Source: Aliagarivorans taiwanensis DSM 22990
GTDB taxonomy: Bacteria; Pseudomonadota; Gammaproteobacteria; Enterobacterales; Celerinatantimonadaceae
NCBI RefSeq assembly: GCF_000429505.1
Contig: NZ_AUBZ01000025.1
Coordinates: forward strand, 1 to 64,000
Direction: 5' to 3'
Length of the DNA stretch: 64,000 bases
The position numbers were made by a program, and so were the translations under genes. The notes under the pieces are model-generated. The model made no database searches. It was not told the DNA's origin and saw only the letters and a program-made list of their open reading frames with translations. Below are positions 36,526-44,494 of the stretch, piece after piece. Positions within the stretch are counted from its first letter, which is position 1; each line of letters opens with the position of its first letter.

Positions 36526-36552
36526 GGGCTGATCTGCCCGATCAGCCCTTTG
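36524..36552. terminator. Bidirectional hairpin between the convergent mtl transcripts
   Basis: AAGGGCTGATC, loop TGCCC, GATCAGCCCTT: a perfect 11-bp stem beginning at the stop codon of the second MtlR and lying 17 bases beyond the end of the convergent phosphotransferase gene. T run short. Confidence 0.75.
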
Positions 36553-36568
36553 CGTCACTGCGCTGTTT

Positions 36569-39148
36569 CTACGGACACGCAACCGCTGCTAGCACTGGCA
36601 TACGGCCCGGACTCAACTGACGCACCTCCTCGGCGGTGGCCAGCGACAAGGCGGTGCTCGCCAGCGTTTTACACTGGGTCATATCCAGCTCTCTGATCTG
36701 TGCCTTCACCTCCGGCAGCGCCGGTACGCTGGTCGACAGCTCATCGACCCCTAAGCCCAGTAACAGCGGTACCGCTTGTACATCGGTGGCGATACCGCCG
36801 CACACTCCCACCCACTTACCGTGTTTGTGAGCGCCTTTGACCGTCATATCGATAAGTCGCTACACCGCCGGGTGAATGCCATCGAGTTGCGCCGCCAACT
36901 TGGGATGGCCCCGGTCGACTGCCAGACAATACTGGGTCAGGTCGTTTGAGCCAATCGAGAAGAAGTCGACTTCCTTGGCGAACACATCGGCCATCACCGC
37001 CGTGGACGGGACTTCAACCATAATGCCAATTTCGTAATTACTCACCTCAAGGCTGTTGGCCTCTTCGACCACCAAGGCCTTGGCTGCGCGTAGCTCCTCG
37101 ATGGTGCCGACCATCGGGAACATAATCCGCACTAGACTCTTGGCCTCTTTGGCAGCGCGCAGGATCCCGCGTACCTGAGTACGCAGGATGGCTGGGCGAC
37201 GGATACCGATACGGATGCCTCGCTCGCCCAAGAAGGGGTTCTCTTCTTCCGGCATTGGCAGAAAGCTGAGTGGCTTATCGCCGCCCACATCCAAGGTGCG
37301 GATGATGATTGGCCGCCCATCCAACTGCTCGATAATCGTTTTGTAGGCGTGATACTGCTCGTCTTCATCCGGCGCGCTGGCGCGGTTTAAGAACATAAAC
37401 TCGCTGCGCAGCAATCCCACACCTTCGCCGCCAAGCTCAACACTGGCACTTGCATCATCGGCATTGGCGATGTTTGCCACCACCTCTAGCTGTTGCCCAT
37501 CAACGGTTACCGCCGCCAGATGCGCCGAGGCCTTATCTTGGCGAGCCAACTTGGCATCGTCGGCTTGCTGCTGACGGATCGCCCCAAGCTGCTCATCACT
37601 GAGGTTAATCTTCAGTTGGCCTTGGTAGCCATCGAGCACCACGTTGGTCTGATCCGCCAAGGCCATTGCCGCGTCATCTACCGCAGCAATGGCCGGTAGG
37701 TTCATGCTGCGCGCCAGAATCGCAGAGTGGCTGGATGCGCCCCCTTCGGTAGTAGCAAAGCCAATCACCTTGCTGGTATCTAGCTTGGCGGTAACCGATG
37801 GGGTGAGATCGCGGGCAAGCAAGATGGTGTTTTCCTGTAGCTGCAAGCTCGGCTCGGCTTGGCCCAAAATCAAACGCAGCACACGTTTGCCAATGTCTTC
37901 CAAGTCGCTAACGCGCCCGGCCAACAAGGCGTTGTTCAGGCTAGCCAAAGTTTGGCTTTGGTTATCAATGGCTTGCTGCCAAGCGTAGGCCGCCGACTTG
38001 CCTTGAATGATGCCGGCTTTGGCATGCTCCACCAGATCCGGGTCGCTCAACAGCTCTTGGTGGGCACTGAAGATCTCTGCCTGCTGCTCATTACCTTGGG
38101 CAATCACCTCATCGCGCAACTGCTGTAACTGGCTTGCCGCCTGCTCCAGCGCTTGGGTGAATGTCGCCAGTGCTTCACCGCTGTTCTCGCTTAGCTCTGG
38201 GTACTCAAACCGCTCTTCTTGCAGACGCAGTAGTTGGCCCACCGCTAAACCCGGTGACGCGGCGACGCCTTGCAGCACATTGGGATCGTGGCTGACCTTG
38301 CCGATCAGAGGCGCTTCTTCCAGCCAAACTGGGGCGGCTTCGGTTTTCGCAACCGGGCTCGACTCATCGCCCAGTCCTTTACGAATTGCTTGCTCTAGCT
38401 GCATCAGTGCCTGCTTGGCATCGCTGCCTTTGGCTTGCACCGTTAGCTTGTCGCCCCACACGGTGTTCAGCCCGAGCAGCGCCGTTACTGAGCGCGCGTT
38501 GGCTGTGCGGCCGTTGGTTTCAATCTGGGTATCGGCGCTAAACTGCTTGGCCAGCGCTACCAAATTAGCACTGGGACGAGCGTGCAGGCCCTCGGCCAAT
38601 AGCAGCTCGATGGGCGCACTGCTTTGCCACGGCTCCTCCGCTTGGTGGACCGGCGCATTGGCGGCTTGACCTTCTAACAGCAGCTGCAGGCACTTATCGC
38701 CGCCACTGACTGCGCCCTTCGAGGGAATAAAGTGCAGCACATTCTCACTGTTGGTAATCACCATTACCGTGGCAAGGCTGGCGACATGCGATTGCAGCGC
38801 CTGACGGTCGAAGCGGATCAAGGGGTCTCCTTGGCTCACCCGCTGGCCCTGCTCTATCAGGCATTCAAAGCCTTGGCCACGCTGCAGTACCGTATCGATG
38901 CCGATGTGCAGCAGCAGCTTGATGCCCGTATCGGTTTGCAACGTTAGGGCGTGCTTGGCTGGGTGGACTTTAACGATAAGGCCATCGCAAGGGGCAGCCA
39001 GGGTGTCGCTCTCCGGCTCAATGGCAATACCATCGCCAAGGATTTTGTTGGCAAAGATGGGATCAGAAACCTGGTCCAGCTCAACCAGAGTGCCCGCTAA
39101 AGGAGCAACCAGGGTTTGTAGATTTTTGGGGCTCGATGGATGATTCAT
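36569..39148 (-). pseudogene. Fused PTS IIA(Glc-type)-HPr-enzyme I with an in-frame TAG
   Basis: A multiphosphoryl-transfer protein that would take phosphate from PEP (enzyme I), pass it to HPr and then to IIA. ATG 39148 lies behind AGGAG. IIA spans about residues 1-150 (His81 in LLLHIGIDTV). HPr spans about 180-265 (His189 in EGLHARPSANLV). Enzyme I runs from about 290 (His474 in EGGASSHSAILAR). A TAG at 36860-36862 (codon 763) follows GIHPAV. The same frame then continues RLIDMTVKG to the normal end, 96 codons later, including the catalytic Cys in WVGVCGGIA. As read, the product lacks that cysteine and should not autophosphorylate. It lies four bases after mtlR, so it belongs to the mannitol operon. 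Confidence 0.85.
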
Positions 39149-39152
39149 GGTG

Positions 39153-39788
39153 TTACTCCTTCGCTCTCTTGGCACCGGTTTTAACCAAACGGCTGAGTAG
39201 CAAACCGTCGTCGGTTTGCTTCGAGGTTGGATGCTCTTTCGCCAGTCCCGCAGCCGCTCTGCTGCCATCGTCCTGGCCGACTCCCACCTCGGTTAACAGC
39301 GAATCAATGGCTATCTCGAGTGCCGAATAAATACTTTTGTTTAAGGTGTGTCGGTACTCGTCTCGTAGCGCGTAATCCTGCGGCAAGTTATCGAGACGAA
39401 CGTAAAAATGTCTAAGTAAGCTGCTGTCAAAGCCGCTCAGCTTGGCCAACTTTGGTAACAGCTCTGCGATGTAATGTTCTGGTGCGACTGGCTGTATGTG
39501 TGCTGAAGGCTCTCGGTAACTGGCCTCAACAATGGCCTGCAAAGTGATGATGTCGGCAAAGTGCTGCGGTGACAGGTAGCCCAAGGCCACCAGTAAGCGC
39601 GCCTTCACTAAGGGCTCCACCAAGGGGCCGCGCTGGGAAAACAGCGGCGCCGTGACGTAGCGAGTCGCATCGTCTTCACCACTGAGCACCTGACTCAATA
39701 GCTGCTCCAATCGCTCACCGAGCCGACCAATACTGCTATTCAGCAAGACGCTCAGTGGCGAGAGTGGCTTTGAGTCGGGCGTCGTCAT
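39153..39788 (-). CDS. mtlR: Mannitol operon repressor MtlR
   Basis: A 211-residue MtlR-family protein, downstream of mtlD as in E. coli mtlADR. Conserved stretches are GRLGERLEQLLSQVL, EDDATRYVTAPLFSQRG, VKARLLVALGYLS and LRDEYRHTLNKSIYSALEIA. The last ~40 residues form a charged Gly/Ala/Lys-rich tail absent from the paralogue at 35995. It starts 17 bases after mtlD. MtlR represses the mtl operon in enteric bacteria without an obvious DNA-binding motif, probably through partners. Confidence 0.92.
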   Translation of the reverse strand: MTTPDSKPLSPLSVLLNSSIGRLGERLEQLLSQVLSGEDDATRYVTAPLFSQRGPLVEPLVKARLLVALGYLSPQHFADIITLQAIVEASYREPSAHIQPVAPEHYIAELLPKLAKLSGFDSSLLRHFYVRLDNLPQDYALRDEYRHTLNKSIYSALEIAIDSLLTEVGVGQDDGSRAAAGLAKEHPTSKQTDDGLLLSRLVKTGAKRAKE

Positions 39789-39805
39789 CAGCGTGGCCTC
39801 GCGCC

Positions 39806-40963
39806 TTAAGCGGTCTTAAAGCGCTTGTAGTTGCGCACGATAGCTTCAACCATGGTGCTCACCGGCGACAAACCCGTGATGTCGGAGGCAGTCTCTTCAA
39901 TACCGCGCTCCTCAATCATGTGTTGAAGCTCGTTGGCCTGTTCATCGTCTTGATTGCGATACAAAAAGGCCGCCGCAATCCCCTTGAGCAGGTTCTGGTT
40001 GCCCAGACCCAGCTCGATGGTGCCGCGCAGTGGCTTCATCAAACGGTCCTCACTGCCGAGCTTTCGCAAGGGCTGGCGCCCTACCCGCAATAGTTCATCG
40101 GTCAAGTAAGGGTTGCGAAAACGCTCGATGATTTTGTCCATGTAGGCTTGGTGAGCTTCGCGTTCAAAACCAAAGGTTCTGACCAGTACCTCGCCGCTCT
40201 CTTGCATGGTGCTGCGCACCGAGGCTTCGATCTCAGGATCGTTGATCGCATCTGCGATGGTTTTGTAGCCCTTGAGCATGCCCAAATACGCGGTTACCGC
40301 GTGGCCGGTGTTGAGGGTGAACAGCTTGCGCTGGACGAAGGCCATCAGGTTGTCAGTCAGTTGCATGCCCACAATCTCTGGCGGGGTGCCACAAAACTGG
40401 GTCTGATCGACAATCCACTCGCTGAAGCTTTCAACGGTCACCCGCAGCGGATCGCCCTGATTGTCCACGGTCGGTGGCACGATGCGATCAACCGCCGAAT
40501 CGGCAAACCCTACGTGATCTTCCAGCCAGTCCTGCTGTGCAGGCTCAAGCAGGCCCATTACCAGCGCCTTCAAATGGCTGCTGGCACAAACCATGTTTTC
40601 GCAGGCAATGATGTTGAGCGGCTCGCTCGCGCCCTGAGCCTGGCGGGCGATGATCCCGTCTGCCAGCAACTTAGCCAGCTTGGGCAGCACCTGAGGGCCA
40701 ACCGCTGTAGTCACCAGGTCAACCTGGGTGAGCAAGGGGGTAATATCTTCCTGCAGGGTATTGATGGCCGACACCCCAGTGACCCGCTCGGTAACGCACT
40801 GCTCACCGACAATGTCTACATGGTACTGCTGGTTGTCTTTGAGGGCCGATACCAGCGTATCATCCACATCGGCGAAGGTGACTTGAAGCCCCGCATCCGC
40901 CAGTAGTTTTCCTATAAATCCGCGCCCGATGTTACCTGCGCCAAAGTGAATCGCCTTATTCAT
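39806..40963 (-). CDS. mtlD: Mannitol-1-phosphate 5-dehydrogenase
   Basis: A 385-residue polyol-specific long-chain dehydrogenase that oxidises mannitol-1-phosphate to fructose-6-phosphate with NAD. The N-terminal NAD loop is HFGAGNIGRGFIGKLLADAG (about residues 6-25), and the acidic residue of FADVD binds the adenosine ribose. The catalytic region shows KLFTLNTGHAVTAYLG near 212, with the conserved Lys, Asn and His. Length matches the E. coli enzyme (382). Second gene of the mtl operon, 81 bases after mtlA. Confidence 0.96.
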   Translation of the reverse strand: MNKAIHFGAGNIGRGFIGKLLADAGLQVTFADVDDTLVSALKDNQQYHVDIVGEQCVTERVTGVSAINTLQEDITPLLTQVDLVTTAVGPQVLPKLAKLLADGIIARQAQGASEPLNIIACENMVCASSHLKALVMGLLEPAQQDWLEDHVGFADSAVDRIVPPTVDNQGDPLRVTVESFSEWIVDQTQFCGTPPEIVGMQLTDNLMAFVQRKLFTLNTGHAVTAYLGMLKGYKTIADAINDPEIEASVRSTMQESGEVLVRTFGFEREAHQAYMDKIIERFRNPYLTDELLRVGRQPLRKLGSEDRLMKPLRGTIELGLGNQNLLKGIAAAFLYRNQDDEQANELQHMIEERGIEETASDITGLSPVSTMVEAIVRNYKRFKTA

Positions 40964-41044
40964 GGCAAAGCTCCGCTAGGCCGGTAGCCCAGGGCTACCA
41001 GCTAGTTAGTGAATTGAAAGGGGTTAGAGAGTTAAATTAGTGGC

Positions 41045-42964
41045 TTACGCCATGGACACCGAAGATTGCCCAGAGAGCACTTTGTAGATAAGGGCGTTGC
41101 TGTCGGTTGAGCCCAGCAGCTCCATCAGTTCGCCATTGGCAATCTGGTCGGCCAGGCTGGAGAGTAGCGCCATGTGCTCATTACCTTTAGCCGCAATGCC
41201 AATCAGCAGTTTGGCTTTCTCGCCATTGCTGCCAAAGGCAATCCCTTCAGGGAACTGGCATACCACCAGACCGGTTTTGCGCACCTGACCTTTTGCATCA
41301 GAGGTGCCATGAGGGATGGCGACGCCGTTTTCCATATAGGTGGAGACTTGTGACTCGCGGTCAACCATGGCTTCAACATAGCCCTCGTCGACAAAACCCG
41401 CGTCGTGCAGCTTGCGCCCTACCAGACGGATAGCATCGTCGCGATTGGTGCTTGGCAGGTTCAATGAGATGTTGCTAAGGCTCAGTACCTCGCCTTCTTG
41501 CGGCTCCACATTCGCCTGAGAGCTAGCTTGCGTGTGGGCTTGCGCTTGTGGGGCCGCCGCTTGGCTAAGCTTGTCTACCAACTGCTGATAGAAGGCCTGA
41601 TCCATAAAGTTAGTGAGTGACAGATGCTGGGCACTCGGGCAGCTCTGTACCGCACGGTCGGTCAGGTCTTTGTGGGTGACAACGATATCGATATCGGCGG
41701 TCAGGTCATTGATGGCCAGGTTGCTTACGTCGATGTCCAAGCCGGCAGCTTCAACTTTCTTACGCAGAACCGAAGCGCCCATGGCACTTGAGCCCATACC
41801 CGCATCACAGGCCACCACAATCTTACGGATGTTTTGGGTGTTAACTGAGGCAATGCTCGCCACTGCCACGGCAGGTTTGGCATCGTTTTTCATCGACTTC
41901 ATCTGCGCGGTGGCCGCTTCCAGGTCACCTGAACCTTGCTCGTCGCTGGCAGCGCGTTTAACAAAGAATGATGCCACCAAGAACGATACACAGGCCGATG
42001 CTGCAACCGATAGCAATACCCCAATCAGCGACGCTTTTGGTGTCATCAGCAACACCGCAAAGATACTACCCGGTGATGCTGGCGATACCAGACCAGCATT
42101 AAACAGGCTGAGCACCGCCACGTTCGTCATACCACCGGCAATCACTGCCAGCAGCAGGCGTGGGTTCATCAGCACGTACGGGAAGTAGATTTCGTGGATA
42201 CCGCCAAAGAAGTGAATGATCACCGCACCTGCAGAAGACTGTTTGGCATCGCCGCGACCAAACATCAGGTAGGCCAGCAGTACACCTAAACCAGGACCGG
42301 GATTGGCTTCAATCAAGAAGAAGATCGATTGACCTACCTCTGACGACTCCTGAATACCCAGTGGAGAGAACACGCCGTGGTTGATCGCATTGTTCAGGAA
42401 CAGGATCTTCGCGGGCTCAACCAGTACCGAGGTCAGCGGTAGCAGACCGTTTTGCACCAAGATGTCGACGCCAGATTCCAGCATCGCTGCGATGCCGGTG
42501 GCGAACGGGCCAATCAGCTTGAATGCCAGCAGTGCCAAGATCATACCGACAATGCCCGCAGAGAAGTTGTTTACCAACATCTCAAAGCCGCTTTTGACAC
42601 GGCCGTGGAAGTAGGCATCAACATGTTTGATTACGTAGCCACCTAGGGGACCAGCCATCATTGCGCCCATAAACATCGGGATATCGCTGCCGACAATCAC
42701 CCCCATCGTGGTGATTGCACCGACCACACCGCCGCGTTCACCGGCCATCAATTTACCGCCGGTATAACCAATCAGCAGGGGAAGTAGGTAAGTAATCATT
42801 GGGCCCACCAGTGCGGCCAACGATTCATTCGGCAGCCAGCCAGTGGGAATAAATAGCGCGGTGATAAAACCCCAGGCGATAAAGGCGCCAATGTTGGGCA
42901 TTACCATGTTACTTAAAAAGCGTCCAAAGCTTTGGATGCGTATTTTTGCATTAGAGCTAAGCAT
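41045..42964 (-). CDS. mtlA: Mannitol-specific PTS enzyme IICBA
   Basis: A 639-residue transporter that phosphorylates mannitol during uptake. IIC domain, residues 1-345, with NMVMPNIGAFIAWGFITALF and the GGIHEIYFPYVLMNP loop. IIB domain, about 378-465, with Cys386 in VACDAGMGSSAMG, the residue that phosphorylates the sugar. IIA domain, about 490-639, with His552 in VAIPHGTSDAK. These positions match E. coli MtlA Cys384 and His554 closely. A Gln/Ala-rich linker joins IIB to IIA. First gene of the operon mtlA-mtlD-mtlR-IIA/HPr/EI, preceded by an array of CRP-type sites. Confidence 0.97.
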   Translation of the reverse strand: MLSSNAKIRIQSFGRFLSNMVMPNIGAFIAWGFITALFIPTGWLPNESLAALVGPMITYLLPLLIGYTGGKLMAGERGGVVGAITTMGVIVGSDIPMFMGAMMAGPLGGYVIKHVDAYFHGRVKSGFEMLVNNFSAGIVGMILALLAFKLIGPFATGIAAMLESGVDILVQNGLLPLTSVLVEPAKILFLNNAINHGVFSPLGIQESSEVGQSIFFLIEANPGPGLGVLLAYLMFGRGDAKQSSAGAVIIHFFGGIHEIYFPYVLMNPRLLLAVIAGGMTNVAVLSLFNAGLVSPASPGSIFAVLLMTPKASLIGVLLSVAASACVSFLVASFFVKRAASDEQGSGDLEAATAQMKSMKNDAKPAVAVASIASVNTQNIRKIVVACDAGMGSSAMGASVLRKKVEAAGLDIDVSNLAINDLTADIDIVVTHKDLTDRAVQSCPSAQHLSLTNFMDQAFYQQLVDKLSQAAAPQAQAHTQASSQANVEPQEGEVLSLSNISLNLPSTNRDDAIRLVGRKLHDAGFVDEGYVEAMVDRESQVSTYMENGVAIPHGTSDAKGQVRKTGLVVCQFPEGIAFGSNGEKAKLLIGIAAKGNEHMALLSSLADQIANGELMELLGSTDSNALIYKVLSGQSSVSMA

Positions 42965-43035
42965 AATGTTTGTACCAGTAGTTGTGATGTTCCTTCAGCC
43001 AGCAACCCAAGGCTTTAACAGCGCCGGCAACCTTC

Positions 43036-43069
43036 GAAGCGAAGTATCGGTGACTAAGTACAAATTTTA
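43036..43069 (-). promoter_or_regulatory. Candidate class II CRP-dependent mtlA promoter
   Basis: GATACT on the minus strand (43043-43048) is a plausible -10. A start near 43036 would place the centre of the nearest CRP-type site (43070-43085) at about -41.5, the class II activation position, where a -35 box is not needed. The leader to ATG 42964 would be about 70 bases. Confidence 0.5.
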
Positions 43070-43355
43070 TGTGACGCATATCACTCGTAATTTTTACACG
43101 GAAAAAACCGGAAGTGATCACCATCACACCCAGACTGCCAATTTAGCGAATTTCGTGACGCGTGATATTTTTTTGACTTCCTGACTTAATTACAAAGGTG
43201 ATCCATATCACACGGAGTGGCATGCTTATTTTCGAGCCACATATGTGACGCGTGTCACTTTATATTTTGTACAAGCCAATTTATCGAGGTGATGTTGATC
43301 ACATTGATAGTAATAGCCTTATAATTTTCAAACGTACATAGTGATTTATGTCACA
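43070..43355. promoter_or_regulatory. Array of six strong and one weak CRP-type binding sites upstream of mtlA
   Basis: TGTGA-N6-TCACA-type cores occur at 43070-43085 (TGTGACGCATATCACT), 43113-43128 (AGTGATCACCATCACA), 43197-43212 (GGTGATCCATATCACA), 43244-43259 (TGTGACGCGTGTCACT), 43288-43303 (GGTGATGTTGATCACA) and 43340-43355 (AGTGATTTATGTCACA). A half-site at 43154-43169 (CGTGACGCGTGATATT) fills the only gap. The step sizes are 43, 41, 43, 47, 44 and 52 bases. The E. coli mtl promoter is known for several CRP sites, so the arrangement is a conserved theme in an extended form. Confidence 0.85.
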
Positions 43356-43479
43356 TTAAATGGCGGATAAAAAAAGAGGTTGGGAGAGGAAAATTGTTGA
43401 GCTCAGGCGCATATTTCGACCATAAACAAGGTCGATTTACCCTTCGTATATCGCCACGCTAGTTACGTATTGATCTGTT

Positions 43480-43523
43480 TATACCCGACCAATCTCAAGA
43501 TGAATGTTCAGCGAGAGCTTACT
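43480..43523. repeat. Solo end of the miniature inverted-repeat family
   Basis: TATACCCGACCAATCTCAAG followed by ATGAATGTTCAGCGAGAGCTT matches the first ~42 bases of copies 1-3 with several substitutions. No matching right end is found nearby. It lies directly beyond the natural stop codon of the split methyltransferase gene. Confidence 0.75.
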
Positions 43524-43531
43524 GGAAGTTT

Positions 43532-44338
43532 TCACTTATCTTTGCGCGCAATAATAAACACACTGCTATTTTTGGTGCCATGATGCCACTGTGTTTCAAT
43601 AGCAAACCCATGGTTAATTAACTCGCCCGCCAACTGCCGTTCGGTCACTATACCTGAGCAACCTCAAGATGCTTGTTCAGCGAGATTTTACAGGCCCTCA
43701 GGTAAGGCACTGTTCCGCCGATCTAGTGGTCTAAATCAAGGAACAGTAACGCAGCATGAGGGCCTGTAAAACTCGTCCTATGGACATTGAGTTCCTCTGA
43801 ATCCTGCATCTTGAGGTTGTTCGGGTATATACACATCAGGCATTAGGTTTAGCAACTTACCAAGTGGCGTGAGCCAGGTGATATAGCGCAGCATCGAGCT
43901 ACCCAAGCATGCGGTGCTGCTAACAAACACACCGCCGGGCTCAAGTATTCTTGCCACCTTGGAGAGGGTCGCATCTCGATTGGGCAACAAGTGAAGAATG
44001 CTCAGCCCCAACACCATATCCATACTTTCGCTCTCGACGTTAAACTGCTCTAGTGTGCCCTGATGGAAGGTAATGTTGCTGACACCCGCTTGCTGGGCCT
44101 TATCGCGTGCAATATCTAGCATGTTGTTGGAGAGGTCGACGGCATCGATATGCGCCACATGCGGAGCATGATGTATCGCCGTGGTACCTGTACCACAGCC
44201 AAACTCCAGCACACGCATGTGCGAAGACATGCATTGCTGGGTCTGCTTGAGCTTTTTCTGATAGGCGGCTTCATCGCTGACTGGCGAGCGTGAATATTTC
44301 TCCGCCACCTTGTCCCAAAACTGTTCAGGCTTGCCCAT
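43532..44338 (-). pseudogene. Class I SAM-dependent methyltransferase, split by a miniature element
   Basis: ATG 44338 begins MGKPEQFWDKVAEKYSRSPV. The SAM-binding motif I is VLEFGCGTGTTAI (about residues 49-61), with VDLSNNMLDIA and LGLSILHLLPN following, a Rossmann-fold methyltransferase of the UbiE/Methyltransf_11 type. After LNLMPDVY (about residue 171) the frame enters the element at 43829 and stops within it at 43778. The missing C terminus is found intact beyond the element at 43648-43532, reading VTERQLAGELINHGFAIE and then a TGA stop after IIARKDK, in the same frame. The present protein lacks ~38 C-terminal residues and has gained ~17 from the element. The substrate is unknown. Confidence 0.85.
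43649..43829. repeat. Miniature inverted-repeat element, copy 3 (181 bp, internally shortened)
   Basis: Ends start TATACCTGAGCAACC and finish GGTTGTTCGGGTATA. Stem A is a perfect 15-bp pair, TTTTACAGGCCCTCA (43686-43700) with TGAGGGCCTGTAAAA (43757-43771). The central ~80 bases present in copies 1 and 2, including the left arm of stem B, are missing. It is inserted in the methyltransferase gene. Confidence 0.9.
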
Positions 44339-44440
44339 GGTGATATGCTTATCCGCTTGTTGGCATGCTGGAGCTGATACGGCTGCTAGTGAGTACAACC
44401 TGAGCATATTACAACACGATGATGCGCAGCCATTGCATAG

Positions 44441-44477
44441 CAATCAAAAAGGCAGCGCGGGTTGCGCTGCCTGATTG
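44441..44477 (-). terminator. Terminator of glmS
   Basis: Minus strand: CAATCAGGCAGCGC, loop of five, GCGCTGCCTTTTTGATTG, 17 bases after the glmS stop. Strong stem with T run; palindromic enough to act in both directions. Confidence 0.88.
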
Positions 44478-44494
44478 ACGACATAGAGACTCAC

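Larger units (their letters stand above)
42965..43531. other. 567-bp regulatory region upstream of mtlA
   Basis: Holds the mtlA leader and promoter, the CRP-type site array (43070-43355) and a solo end of the miniature element (43480-43523). No gene is seen. The part at 43356-43479 shows no further motif. Confidence 0.7.
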
